From positions 1 to 42,592 of the forward strand of contig CAYFUG010000014.1 in the NCBI GenBank assembly GCA_964346295.1: a stretch of 42,592 nt of DNA, read 5' to 3'. This DNA is from CAYFUG01 sp964346295 (lineage in GTDB: Bacteria > Patescibacteriota > Minisyncoccia > Moranbacterales > DUUL01). Under the pieces are notes generated by a model. The model saw nothing but the letters and a program-made list of their open reading frames with translations. It had not been told where the DNA came from and searched no databases. The translations under genes and the position numbers were made by a program. Positions 1 through 8,134 of the stretch are shown here, one piece after another. Numbering within the stretch: position 1 is the first letter of the stretch; the number at the start of each line of letters is the position of its first letter.

Positions 1-71
1 CATTTGCATGAAATTCTAACAATTTTTGTAAACAACGCTAGTATATCTTACAGATAAAGAGATAATTTTTT

Positions 72-223
72 GGGCATTGCTAACAAAGCATAGCTCTACG
101 GTACTCGATCTGTCATCCCGAGCGAAGTCAAGGGATTTTGTATCATTTTTCAGCTAAGATTTCTCCATTTTGCTTTGCTTCAGTCGAAATGACAACGGTT
201 GGGTATTTTTAGTTAGCAATACC
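72..223. repeat. Palindromic MITE-like element in a gene-free stretch
   Basis: Bases 1-338 hold no convincing gene. Within them, TGTCAT at 111-116 and ATGACA at 189-194 bound an imperfect inverted repeat with arms of about 30 bases; the left arm has CGAGCGAAGTC and the right arm, read backwards, CGACTGAAGC. A second pair of arms lies outside it: ATTGCTAAC at 76-84 and its exact complement GTTAGCAAT at 212-220. Elements with TGTCAT...CGA...GAAG arms are often dispersed in many copies in environmental bacterial genomes. No transposase is visible, so a non-autonomous element or RNA hairpin is inferred. Confidence 0.6.
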
Positions 224-338
224 AATTTTTATTATAAATACTAAATTTAAATTTTAGAGTAAGTTTTTGTCGAAGAAACTTTTTCAGGAAACAGGAAAAC
301 TGAAAGATATAAAAGATAATTAAATTCAAAAATCAAAA

Positions 339-2972
339 ATGGATGTTATTAACAACCAAAGAGCGATACAATCCCAGTTTAATTCTCCCAGACCTCATTC
401 TCAGAGACCAGTTCCAGGAAGGTTTAGCCCCTCCCAGTCTTCGGGTGATTCTCGAGGGCAAACTGGCCATACTTCTTCTGGAGTCTCTCAATCCGCGAAG
501 GGGAACTCCTTCTGGGCTCGAATGATTGATAAGGCCATCAAAGGGGTGCTTTTTTTGATGGTATTTTTGTTGCCTCTATTTTTTACTACAGCTGTTCCTA
601 GTGTCTTAGAGCTCAACAAGCAATTTTTATTAATAGTGATGGTAGGGACAGCCTTTTTGTTGTGGGTAGGGAAAATGATTTGGCTAAACGAAGTTTATTT
701 TCGAAGGGATTTTGTATTAGTGCCAATTTTGACCCTTCTGTTAGTGATTGGATTAAGCACCTTATTTTCTATTTACCCTCAACAAAGTATGTGGGGAGTA
801 TTTGGAAAGGAATCTCATTCTTTTATTTCTCTGCTTTGTTTAGTAGCTTTTTTCTTACTGGTTTTTAATAACTTTAAAAAAGAGAGTGAGGTTTTTTTGC
901 TGGGGTTAGTTTTTTTGATAGGCAGTGTACTGGCAGGAATATTCGCTTATCTTCAAACTTGGGGAGTTTTTATTCTTCCTTGGGATATCCTCAAAAATCC
1001 TACTTTTAATACCATAGGAACCATTTGGGCGCTAGCTCTTTTTACCGGTAGTGCCTTCATTTTAAGTGTGGCTTTAGCATTGAGAGAGCAGACACCCCGG
1101 TTTTTGAAAATAACTTTACTAGTGATAGCCGGTTTATTGTTTTTGGCTCTTTTGAAGTTTAATTTATTTTTCAAGATTTGGCTGGGAATTATTTTATGTT
1201 TAGTGGCTTTGTTAGCTTTTGTTGTAGTTAAAGAAGGACAGGGGACTCCCAATAAGCTCAAAATTGTTCCCATGCTATTTTTAGCCTTTGCCTTTTTTGC
1301 CGTTATTATGAAAGATCTCCCTCGAGAAGTTAATTTGCCCCAAGAGACTTCTCTGGGAGTTGCCTTTGCTTCTTTTAAGGAAAATGCTCTCCTCGGAAAA
1401 GGCCCGGTCACCTATGACTTAGTCTTTCAGAAGTTTCGTCCGGAAAGCGTCGCCTGGCCGAATAATTTCAGCGAAGCCTCCAGTTATTTTATGACATTAA
1501 TGAGTACAGTAGGTATTTTAGGGACGGTAGCTTTTGTTTTTATGTTCGCTTTTGGGCTAGTAATATTTTTCAGAGGAGCTTTTAGGATAATTTCTAGTGA
1601 CCAAAAAAGAGGAGGAGATGACTTTTTGTTTCTGGGGTTTGGTTTAGTTTGGTTACTTTTGGGGTTAAGTTTTTTCTTTTATTCTGTTAACTTGACGGTG
1701 TTATTTGTGTGGTGGTTAAGTTTAGGAGCGTTAGTTTCTCTTAGTTTTATGCGCTTTGGAGATGATCAAGGTACGGTACTGGCCAGTCCCCGATCCTCTT
1801 TGGTAGCTTCTTTTGTTTTTGTCTTGGTAATGATGGGATTTTTAGCGATGATTTATACTGGAGGTCAGAAATATTTTGCAGCTATCAACTTTAAGGATGC
1901 TCTAGAAAGTGATGCTCAGAGTAAGCCTCTGGATCAATTAGGGGGTCAAATTCTTAAGGCAGTTCAAGCTGACCCTCAGAGAGATGAGTATCATAGAAAT
2001 CTCTCGGTGGTTTTCTACGCTATGGCTAATAAGAGAGCAGCCGAAAAAGACGATGACTTATCAGCCGAAGACCTCAATTTTATCAGTGGAATGATCAAAA
2101 GCTCTCTGCAGGAGTCCGAGTCAGCTAAAAATTTAAATCCGGATAATCCTCAAAATTACCTTTCTTTGGCTCGGGTTTATGAGGGGATCTTGGCGACCAC
2201 AGAAGAGGCAGATAAAAAAGCTGTGGAAAACTATCAGAAGGCTATTGAATTAGATCCGCGTAACCCTTCCTTGTATCATAAAATTGCCAATGTTTATGTG
2301 ACAATGTTCGACTTAGCTCGAGCTAAAAATCAAAGTCAGTCTCAGAATGGGGAGTCAGAGATAACCAAAGAGGAGCGGAAGTATCTTCTTTTGGCCAAGG
2401 AAAATCTGGCTCAAGCCTTAGAAATTAATTCTAATTTTTTTCAGTCTAAGATGTTTTTGACTGAAATTCACCAGCGAGAAGGAGATATGGCTAAGGCTAT
2501 TAGCAATGAAGAGGAGATCAAGAGCATGGCCCCTAACTCCCCCCAAATATCTTTCCGATTGGGCTTACTCTACTATCAAAACGAACAAAAAGATCAAGCT
2601 CAAAAAGAACTAGAAAGAACTGTTTCCTTGGATAAAAATCACCTTACCGCTCGTTATTTCTTAGGGCTTTTATATGAGGAGGATGGCAATACCGATAAAG
2701 CTTTAGAGCAGTTTGAGAAAATAGCTGAACTAGATGAGGAAAATGAAGAAATTAAACAGATAATCGAAAATGTAAAGGCGGGAAGAGATCCTTTGGCGGG
2801 TGTTCTAGAAGAGGGGCAAGAAGAGGGGGTTGCGGAGGAAATTTTTCAAGAGACTAGGGAGCAGGTGGAGGAAGAAACTCAGCCAGGAGAGGGTGAAGAA
2901 GGTCAAACTGAAATTGATCCTGAGTTAGAAGACCAGCAGCTTCCTCCTATTGAAGAGGAAGGGACCTTCTAG
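339..2972 (+). CDS. O-antigen ligase-like membrane protein fused to TPR repeats
   Basis: 877 residues. Residues 1-58 are polar and Ser/Gln/Pro-rich and look disordered. Roughly residues 68-515 form about a dozen hydrophobic segments with the layout of the Wzy/O-antigen ligase family. Residues about 540-800 carry several TPR units; the clearest read AVENYQKAIELDPRNPSLY, FRLGLLYYQNEQKDQA and ALEQFEKIAELDEE. The last 65 residues are very Glu-rich. The family polymerises or transfers lipid-linked glycans at the outer face of the membrane, and TPRs mediate protein contacts. In Patescibacteria such ligase-TPR proteins are common but their glycan acceptor is unknown. The start is an ATG after an A-rich leader without SD. 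The enzymatic call rests on topology and general resemblance, not on a catalytic motif I can point to. Confidence 0.75.
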   Translation: MDVINNQRAIQSQFNSPRPHSQRPVPGRFSPSQSSGDSRGQTGHTSSGVSQSAKGNSFWARMIDKAIKGVLFLMVFLLPLFFTTAVPSVLELNKQFLLIVMVGTAFLLWVGKMIWLNEVYFRRDFVLVPILTLLLVIGLSTLFSIYPQQSMWGVFGKESHSFISLLCLVAFFLLVFNNFKKESEVFLLGLVFLIGSVLAGIFAYLQTWGVFILPWDILKNPTFNTIGTIWALALFTGSAFILSVALALREQTPRFLKITLLVIAGLLFLALLKFNLFFKIWLGIILCLVALLAFVVVKEGQGTPNKLKIVPMLFLAFAFFAVIMKDLPREVNLPQETSLGVAFASFKENALLGKGPVTYDLVFQKFRPESVAWPNNFSEASSYFMTLMSTVGILGTVAFVFMFAFGLVIFFRGAFRIISSDQKRGGDDFLFLGFGLVWLLLGLSFFFYSVNLTVLFVWWLSLGALVSLSFMRFGDDQGTVLASPRSSLVASFVFVLVMMGFLAMIYTGGQKYFAAINFKDALESDAQSKPLDQLGGQILKAVQADPQRDEYHRNLSVVFYAMANKRAAEKDDDLSAEDLNFISGMIKSSLQESESAKNLNPDNPQNYLSLARVYEGILATTEEADKKAVENYQKAIELDPRNPSLYHKIANVYVTMFDLARAKNQSQSQNGESEITKEERKYLLLAKENLAQALEINSNFFQSKMFLTEIHQREGDMAKAISNEEEIKSMAPNSPQISFRLGLLYYQNEQKDQAQKELERTVSLDKNHLTARYFLGLLYEEDGNTDKALEQFEKIAELDEENEEIKQIIENVKAGRDPLAGVLEEGQEEGVAEEIFQETREQVEEETQPGEGEEGQTEIDPELEDQQLPPIEEEGTF

Positions 2973-3005
2973 TTTTAATTAGGAGATTGGTTTTGGGCGG
3001 GAGGC

Positions 3006-3101
3006 ATGTTCAATACGGGTTTTCTTTTGGGTTTAGTTCAGGAAGGAAGAGACCAGTTAAAATCTGAAGGCCGAAAACGGGATCTAACAAATGAAAAATG
3101 A
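3006..3101 (+). CDS. Possible 31-residue leader peptide, stop/start coupled to the next gene
   Basis: A short frame encodes MFNTGFLLGLVQEGRDQLKS followed by a charged tail EGRKRDLTNEK. Its TGA stop shares the ATGA tetranucleotide (3098-3101) with the start of the next gene, the classic arrangement for translational coupling. GGGAGG lies directly before the ATG, closer than usual for an SD; AGGAG is also present at 2981-2985. The first dozen residues are hydrophobic and glycine-containing, a little like the start of YtxH-type small proteins. No family assignment is possible at this length, and it may be only a leader frame. Confidence 0.35.
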   Translation: MFNTGFLLGLVQEGRDQLKSEGRKRDLTNEK

Positions 3102-3595
3102 TTGAGTTCTTGATCAAATTAGGGATACCCTCTCAGTACGCTGGGGACATCTGGATTGGCCTATTATTTTTGGTGGCTAGTTTAATACTTTTATTTGTAT
3201 TAAAAAGAGATAATCTAGGAGCCTTCTTGGTTTCTGTATATATTTCTTACGCAGTTTTGTCGCGTTCTTTTGTAGAAGCTCTAGTGGAGGAATCGGAAAT
3301 TAAATTGATAGTTTTTTTGACGCTCACGGGGCTAATTTTCTTTCTTTTTCGAGAAATGATTTTTCTAGAAGTAGAGAGAGGGAAGCGAGTAGTGATTGAT
3401 TGGGTGCGGGTGTTAGCTTTTTCGGTCTCTTTGGTGGGCTTGATAGTTAGTATTGTGATGGACTGGGTTAGTCGAGATGCTGCGGAAAATATTTTTTCTT
3501 CTTTGCTGATTAATGTTTTTCATTCTTCGGCTGCTCAAATAACTTGGACACTACTCCCTTTGTTGCTATTGCTTGTTTATCGTCGTTGGAGGTAA
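3098..3595 (+). CDS. Integral membrane protein of unknown function
   Basis: 165 residues with about five hydrophobic segments (near residues 18-40, 43-62, 68-86, 100-124 and 143-160) separated by short charged loops, ending in YRRWR, consistent with a cytoplasmic C-terminus. I do not recognise the family. A CvpA-like fold is conceivable from size and topology but no diagnostic motif is visible. The ATG overlaps the stop of a 31-codon frame, so translation may depend on that frame. It lies between the O-antigen ligase-like gene and comEC with a 96-base gap to the latter, probably in one transcript. Confidence 0.6.
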   Translation: MIEFLIKLGIPSQYAGDIWIGLLFLVASLILLFVLKRDNLGAFLVSVYISYAVLSRSFVEALVEESEIKLIVFLTLTGLIFFLFREMIFLEVERGKRVVIDWVRVLAFSVSLVGLIVSIVMDWVSRDAAENIFSSLLINVFHSSAAQITWTLLPLLLLLVYRRWR

Positions 3596-3691
3596 TGTCT
3601 TGAGATGGGTTGATTGGGTTTAGTGCTTAGCGATGAGAAGGGAAATAAGAAGAGTAAATATCTTTGATAACAGCCCTGAATTATTAAAGCT

Positions 3692-5206
3692 ATGGAAAAA
3701 CCTTTTCCTTCCTGGGTCTTTTTGGGGGTACTGGGGTGTTTTATCTTAGGGGTCAGCATAGGATCTATTAAGGATTTTTTACCGGTGGTTTATCCCATCG
3801 GTTTTATTTTGGCCATCGCTTTGATGACTAGTTTTGGAGGAAGTGAGAATTTTCTAAGAGCGGGAGGAGTATCCTTGTTGTTACTGGCCTTAATGGCAGG
3901 TATTTTTTTGTCTCAGAGAGAGGTGGAGAAAATTAGACAAGTTCCCCAGGGTCAATTTGAGGGGAAGGTTTGGATTGCTAAAAACCCTCAAAAAAAGGAG
4001 GATTACCAAAAAATTATCATTCGACCGGTTGAATTCTCGGACTCGGAAAGGGCTTCATGGCAAAAAGGAGTAAAAATCAAAGAAAAAGCCCTATTATTTG
4101 CTTCTAGCGAACTAAATTTTGATTACGGAGAAGTAATTAGAGTTAAGTGTCAATTAGAAGCGCCAGAAAATAAGTATCCTAAATTTAATTATCGACGGTT
4201 TTTGGCTAAAAGTGGCATTTACCAAATTTGTCGCCAAAGTAAAATAACTAAAACAGAAGAAGATAATAGGGGAAATTTATTTTTTAGTTTTGCTTTTCGA
4301 GTTAGGGAGAAGTTGGAACAAAAAAACAATTTTCTTTTTCCTCAGCCAGAGAGCGCTTACTTGGCGGGACTTTTGTTAGGTGGAGAAGATCGCTTACCGG
4401 CAAAGGTAGCGGAGGATTTCAGGAAAACTGGGACTACTCACACCGTGGCAGTTTCCGGTTCTAATATAGCGATTTTAATTGCAGGGGTTATGGTCGGAGC
4501 AGTTTTGGTTGGATTCAATCGGCAGCAAGCATTTTGGGTTTCCTTAGGAGTCATTATTTTTTTTGTTATCATGATTGGAGCACCCGCCTCCGCAGTACGA
4601 GCAGCTTTGATGGGAGGGATTGTTTTGTGGGCTGCCCAAAACGGTCGCCTAGCTGGATCAGTACGGGCAGCTTTATTAGCGGCGGTTATTATGTTACTGT
4701 TCTCTCCTTTTACTTTATTGTATGATGCGGGATTTCAACTTTCTTTTTTGGCTACGCTAGGAATTATTTTTATTTATGCTCCTCTAGGGGAGTTTTCGGC
4801 TATTAGGAACGATTTCTTGGAGCTTAAGTCGATTTTGCTTCTAACCATAGCTGCTCAATTGGGAGTTACGGGATTAATTCTCTATTCTTTTGAAACTTTT
4901 TCTCCTTGGTCTCTTTTAGCTAATCTGGTGATTTTGCCGGCGATTCCTGCTTTAATGTTGGGGGGATTTTTAGTTATCTTGATTAGCTTTGGATCTCTGC
5001 CAGTAGCCACTTTTCTTTCTCGGCCAGTTTACTGGGGCTTACATTGGGAGATAACCTTTATTCAATACTTAGCCCAATTTCCTCATGCTAGCTGGGAAGT
5101 TAAGGGTTTTTCTTGGGGGTGGCTGATCAGATACTATGCTTTGCTGATAGTTTTAATCGGAATTTTAAAATTAATAGTTGCGAGAAGATTAGTGTCTTCA
5201 AGGTAA
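3692..5206 (+). CDS. comEC: ComEC/Rec2-family DNA-uptake channel protein, without the C-terminal nuclease-like domain
   Basis: 504 residues. Two or three N-terminal helices are followed by a soluble stretch (about residues 85-200) with the DUF4131/OB-fold layout, then the polytopic Competence domain. Its signature region is clear: AGLLLGGEDRLP near residue 227 and TGTTHTVAVSGSNIAIL near residue 247, then GAPASAVRAALMG and DAGFQLSFLATLGI. In transformable bacteria ComEC moves one DNA strand across the cytoplasmic membrane. The C-terminal metallo-beta-lactamase domain of full-length ComEC (about 700-800 residues) is absent, and the protein ends in a basic tail. ComF and a full type IV pilus operon in the same window support a role in natural transformation. 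Confidence 0.88.
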   Translation: MEKPFPSWVFLGVLGCFILGVSIGSIKDFLPVVYPIGFILAIALMTSFGGSENFLRAGGVSLLLLALMAGIFLSQREVEKIRQVPQGQFEGKVWIAKNPQKKEDYQKIIIRPVEFSDSERASWQKGVKIKEKALLFASSELNFDYGEVIRVKCQLEAPENKYPKFNYRRFLAKSGIYQICRQSKITKTEEDNRGNLFFSFAFRVREKLEQKNNFLFPQPESAYLAGLLLGGEDRLPAKVAEDFRKTGTTHTVAVSGSNIAILIAGVMVGAVLVGFNRQQAFWVSLGVIIFFVIMIGAPASAVRAALMGGIVLWAAQNGRLAGSVRAALLAAVIMLLFSPFTLLYDAGFQLSFLATLGIIFIYAPLGEFSAIRNDFLELKSILLLTIAAQLGVTGLILYSFETFSPWSLLANLVILPAIPALMLGGFLVILISFGSLPVATFLSRPVYWGLHWEITFIQYLAQFPHASWEVKGFSWGWLIRYYALLIVLIGILKLIVARRLVSSR

Positions 5207-5229
5207 TAAATAATTACGGAGTAGTTTGA

Positions 5230-5258
5230 TTGTAAATTTCCCTAAAATAAAGTAAAAT
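5230..5258 (+). promoter_or_regulatory. Candidate promoter
   Basis: TTGTAA at 5230-5235, a 17-base spacer and TAAAAT at 5253-5258. It lies ahead of a 46-codon frame and of a second promoter nearer murA. In AT-rich DNA such matches arise by chance, so this is weak. Confidence 0.3.
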
Positions 5259-5274
5259 TACTAAGGATTGTTCT

Positions 5275-5415
5275 TTGAATAATTTTTCTAGATCGATAAT
5301 TTTTTCCATTTCTAAGACTACAGTGATGCGCAACGGTGTGGACGGCGAGAGGAGAAAGATAAGTGCTCAAATTAACGCTAATCAAGTTAAATTAATTTTC
5401 GTTACTTATAAATAG
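5275..5415 (+). CDS. Possible 46-residue small protein
   Basis: Starting at TTG 5275, the frame reads MNNFSRSIIFSISKTTVMRN and ends INANQVKLIFVTYK. AAGGA at 5263-5267 sits seven bases before the TTG; an internal ATG at 5326 would give 29 residues. A promoter-like pair lies just upstream and the murA promoter just downstream, so it could be a self-contained mini-gene. There is no recognisable family and the length is well within chance. Confidence 0.2.
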   Translation: MNNFSRSIIFSISKTTVMRNGVDGERRKISAQINANQVKLIFVTYK

Positions 5416-5422
5416 AACTTTC

Positions 5423-5451
5423 TTGTCAAACTGACGGATATTCTTTAAGAT
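5423..5451 (+). promoter_or_regulatory. Promoter for murA
   Basis: TTGTCA at 5423-5428, a spacer of exactly 17 bases, and TAAGAT at 5446-5451. Transcription would start near 5458, leaving a short A/T-rich leader of about 25 bases before the murA ATG at 5484. Confidence 0.6.
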
Positions 5452-5483
5452 AGAGCTAGTATTTAACTTATTCAAATAAAATT

Positions 5484-6791
5484 ATGGCTAAGTTCATTAT
5501 TGAAGGTGGAAGGCATTTACAAGGAGAGGTTCAGACTAACTCCGCCAAAAATTCAGCAGTGGCAATTTTATGCGCCACTACTATGTTAGAAGGGAAAACT
5601 GTTCTGGGGGAGATTCCTCTTATCGAAGAAGTCAATCGCATTATTGAAGTCTTAGTTTCCATCGGCCTAGAAATTAGCTGGACGGGTAAACATCAGTTAA
5701 CAATCGTAAATCCTGGCTCTCTTGATCTAGACCAGTTGGATCAGATAGCTTTCATCAAGACTCGGAGTGCCATCATGTTACTGGGAGCGTTAGCTTTCCA
5801 GGAAGATAATTTTTCCTTGCCGCATCCCAGCGGCTGCAAATTAGGGAAGCGAACCCTTAACCCTCACTTGATTGCCTTCGAGCACTTAGGCGTCCGGGTG
5901 GAAGAGACTTGCGATTCTTATCGAATTTCTCGTCAAGAAAAGGGAGAATTAGTGGAGTTTGTGATGTATGAGTCCTCTGATGTAGGGACTGAGAATGCGA
6001 TGCTAGCGGCTGCTCTCCGAAAAGGTAAGACTATTATTCATTTTGCTTCTCCTAATTATATGGTGCAGGACCTAGGTCATTTTTTGATAGCAGCTGGTGC
6101 TAAAATAGAAGGACTAGGAACATCTAAATTAGTAATCGAGGGAGTGGAAAAGCTTCAGCCGGTGCGAGATTATCCAATTATGCCTGATCCCATAGAGTCG
6201 ATGGCCTTTATCTCCCTGGCTATCACGACTGGATCTAATCTGAAGGTTTTAGGCTGCCCCCTGGATTTTCTGCGCTTAGAAATTGAGAAATTACGAGTAA
6301 TGGGTCAAAAATTAGAAGTGGGACCTAGCTATAAATCTACCAACGACCAGTTTGATTTGGTGGATATTGAGGTGATTCCTTCTAAACTGCGGGCCTTGCC
6401 AGACAAGGTTTACGGGCGGCCTTATCCGGGACTTAATTTAGATAACTTGCCCTTATTTGTGCCGATTATCACTCAAGCTAAGGGTCAAACTTTGGTGCAC
6501 GATTGGGCCTATGAGAATCGGGCAATTTATTTTATGGAACTCAATAAATTAGGGGCCGATATTCGCTTGATGGACCCTCATCGAGTTTTAGTGAATGGCC
6601 CGACAAAGTTTGTAGCGGGAGAGATTATTTGCCCGCCGGCCTTGCGACCTTCTATTAATCTTCTCATCGGGATGTTGGCGGCACCGGGTCATTCTATTCT
6701 GCGCAATGCTTACGCGATTGATCGGGGGTATGAGAACATTGAAGGGCGATTGAGAGAGTTAGGCGCGGATATTAAGCGGGTTAGCAAGTAG
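5484..6791 (+). CDS. murA: UDP-N-acetylglucosamine 1-carboxyvinyltransferase (MurA)
   Basis: 435 residues, close to the usual 420-435. MurA transfers enolpyruvate from PEP to UDP-GlcNAc, the first committed step of peptidoglycan synthesis in the cytoplasm. Lys22-Asn23 (SAKNSAV), Arg94 (KTRSAIMLLGAL) and the loop Cys118 (HPSGCKLGKRTL), the residue hit by fosfomycin, are present, so fosfomycin sensitivity is expected. The C-terminal half has PDPIE, YPGLNLDNLP (general-base Asp), ALRPSINLLIGMLA and AIDRGYENIEGRLRELGADI. PDPIE differs from the common PDRIE, and ALRPS from DLRAG/AS, so this is a divergent member or one of several paralogues, as is frequent in Patescibacteria. The gene has its own promoter. 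Confidence 0.93.
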   Translation: MAKFIIEGGRHLQGEVQTNSAKNSAVAILCATTMLEGKTVLGEIPLIEEVNRIIEVLVSIGLEISWTGKHQLTIVNPGSLDLDQLDQIAFIKTRSAIMLLGALAFQEDNFSLPHPSGCKLGKRTLNPHLIAFEHLGVRVEETCDSYRISRQEKGELVEFVMYESSDVGTENAMLAAALRKGKTIIHFASPNYMVQDLGHFLIAAGAKIEGLGTSKLVIEGVEKLQPVRDYPIMPDPIESMAFISLAITTGSNLKVLGCPLDFLRLEIEKLRVMGQKLEVGPSYKSTNDQFDLVDIEVIPSKLRALPDKVYGRPYPGLNLDNLPLFVPIITQAKGQTLVHDWAYENRAIYFMELNKLGADIRLMDPHRVLVNGPTKFVAGEIICPPALRPSINLLIGMLAAPGHSILRNAYAIDRGYENIEGRLRELGADIKRVSK

Positions 6792-6828
6792 TTTGTGGTT
6801 TTTAGTTGAGTAAATCAGGAGGGATCTA

Positions 6829-6963
6829 ATTTTTGAGATAGAAGAAGATGATCTTATTAGAGGAAGGATTTACTTTAAAGAGGTTACATTCTTGAGTGGC
6901 GACATTATTAAGGTGAAGGGGTTTTGTTTAGTGGGCATTAAAGGTGAAAAGCAGGATAATTAA
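6829..6963 (+). CDS. Possible 44-residue protein with an ATT start behind a perfect SD
   Basis: AGGAGG at 6817-6822 is followed six bases later by ATT at 6829, opening a frame that reads FEIEEDDLIRGRIYFKEVTF then LSGDIIKVKGFCLVGIKGEK and QDN, stopping seven bases before the next gene. No ATG, GTG or TTG could open this frame at a sensible SD distance; GTG 6913 lies deep inside. ATT starts are rare but known (infC). The composition looks protein-like, with an acidic start and alternating hydrophobic residues. No family is recognised. Alternatively the SD is fortuitous. Confidence 0.3.
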   Translation: MFEIEEDDLIRGRIYFKEVTFLSGDIIKVKGFCLVGIKGEKQDN

Positions 6964-6969
6964 AACTAA

Positions 6970-7407
6970 ATGACTAAAGGAAAGCCGAAAGAGACTAAAA
7001 TTAAATTCATATTATTTGATTTTTTTGGGGTGCTTTACCGAGACGGGATTGACCAGGTGATGTTGAATTTGGCAAAGAGATTGCGGGATCAAGGTTTTTT
7101 AACGGTGATTTTTTCTAACGTTTCCGCAGAACGCTTTGAGGAGTTGCAAGCGGAGTATCAGCTGGATAGTTATTTTGATGAGCACTTTACTTCTTCGGCT
7201 TTGGGGTACTTGAAGCCGGATTCGGAAGCTTTTAAAAGGGTGCTAGAAGAACTGAAAGCTGATTCGGAAGAAGTTATTTTTGTGGATGATAGCCGGGAGA
7301 ATGTAGCGGCAGCGAAAAAATTGGGGATCACTGGGTTGGCTTTTGAGAGTGAAGGTCAGGTCAGAGAAAAACTGAAGAGGATCCTAGGTTATTTCCAGCC
7401 CCCCTAA
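6970..7407 (+). CDS. HAD-family hydrolase (HAD-IA type)
   Basis: 145 residues. Motif I is FDFFGVL, with nucleophile Asp17 and Phe in the position of the usual second Asp, as in the FDxGxV subgroup typified by YihX-like sugar-phosphate phosphatases. Motif II is IFSNVS, motif III is the Lys in GYLKPDSEAF and motif IV is VDDSRENVAAAKKLG. The protein is short because the cap domain is very small. A phosphatase on a small phosphorylated metabolite is likely; the substrate is unknown. ATG start in an A-rich leader. The last codons and stop lie at the edge of a CCCCCTTT/AAAGGGGG hairpin. A second HAD gene follows. Confidence 0.82.
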   Translation: MTKGKPKETKIKFILFDFFGVLYRDGIDQVMLNLAKRLRDQGFLTVIFSNVSAERFEELQAEYQLDSYFDEHFTSSALGYLKPDSEAFKRVLEELKADSEEVIFVDDSRENVAAAKKLGITGLAFESEGQVREKLKRILGYFQPP

Positions 7408-7427
7408 CCCCCTTTCATAAAAGGGGG
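7408..7427. repeat. CCCCCTTT-CATA-AAAGGGGG hairpin touching a stop codon
   Basis: A perfect 8-base-pair stem with a 4-base loop begins at the base after the TAA of the preceding gene. The C-rich run extends upstream into that gene's last codons. There is no T tract downstream, so a classical terminator is unlikely; motifs of this form are often dispersed repeats. Confidence 0.5.
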
Positions 7428-7461
7428 ACCGACAATTAATATTTATCTTGTCTAATGAGCT

Positions 7462-8133
7462 TTGAATAAAGTGGAAATTAACAAAAAAGAAAAAGAGAGC
7501 AAGCAGGTATTGGTGTTTGATTTTGATGGGACAATTGCCGACACTTTTGATTTGGTATTGGAGATTTTTCAGGAGGTTTCCGGGAGAGTTTTTAGTGAGG
7601 AGGAAATTAAGCAGTCTCGAGATCTTTCCACTAAAGAGCTCCTTAAGGAATTAAAAATCCCTAAGCTAAAAGTCCCTTTTTTTATTAAAAGAGCCCGACA
7701 AAAACTAGGAGAAAGAATCCTTCGGGCCCGGCCCTTTGAGGGATTACTAGAGGTCTTGAAGAATCTAAGCGTAGCTGGTTATCAGCAAGTAATTCTCACT
7801 TCCAATTCTCGAGAAAATGTGGATAAATTTCTTAAAAAGTATCAAATGGAATCTTTCTTTCGAGATGTTTGGGCAGATGTGGGAGTTTTTTCTAAAGTGA
7901 GTACTTTTCGTAAGTTGGCCAAACAAGAAGATCGGAGGGTAAGTGAGTTAGTAAGTATCGGAGACGAAACCAGAGATATTGAGGCGGCTAAAAAGGTGGG
8001 AGCGATCGCAGTGGCGGTGACTTGGGGCTTTGACTCTAAGGAGCTGTTAAAGAAGACAGGACCAGATTTTTTGGTAGAGAGTCCAGGAGAATTAAGGGAG
8101 ACTTTGGTTGAAATTAGCAGTAAATCCAGATAG
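7462..8133 (+). CDS. HAD hydrolase, phosphoglycolate-phosphatase-like
   Basis: 223 residues. Motif I is VFDFDGTIADT with Asp20 and Asp22; motif II is ILTSNSREN; motif III is the Lys in VFSKVSTFRK; motif IV is SIGDETRDIEAAKKVG. A helical cap of about 70 residues sits between motifs I and II, as in Gph/PpaX enzymes. It dephosphorylates a small cytoplasmic metabolite, perhaps 2-phosphoglycolate. The start is TTG at 7462; a GTG three codons later is an alternative. Its last codons overlap the reading frame of the next gene, suggesting one transcript. Confidence 0.82.
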   Translation: MNKVEINKKEKESKQVLVFDFDGTIADTFDLVLEIFQEVSGRVFSEEEIKQSRDLSTKELLKELKIPKLKVPFFIKRARQKLGERILRARPFEGLLEVLKNLSVAGYQQVILTSNSRENVDKFLKKYQMESFFRDVWADVGVFSKVSTFRKLAKQEDRRVSELVSIGDETRDIEAAKKVGAIAVAVTWGFDSKELLKKTGPDFLVESPGELRETLVEISSKSR

Positions 8134-8134
8134 C

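Noticed and set aside
953..1411. 152-residue minus-strand ORF inside the O-antigen ligase gene
   Set aside because: It is antisense to clear membrane-helix coding sequence and has the Lys/Ala-rich composition expected of such a shadow.
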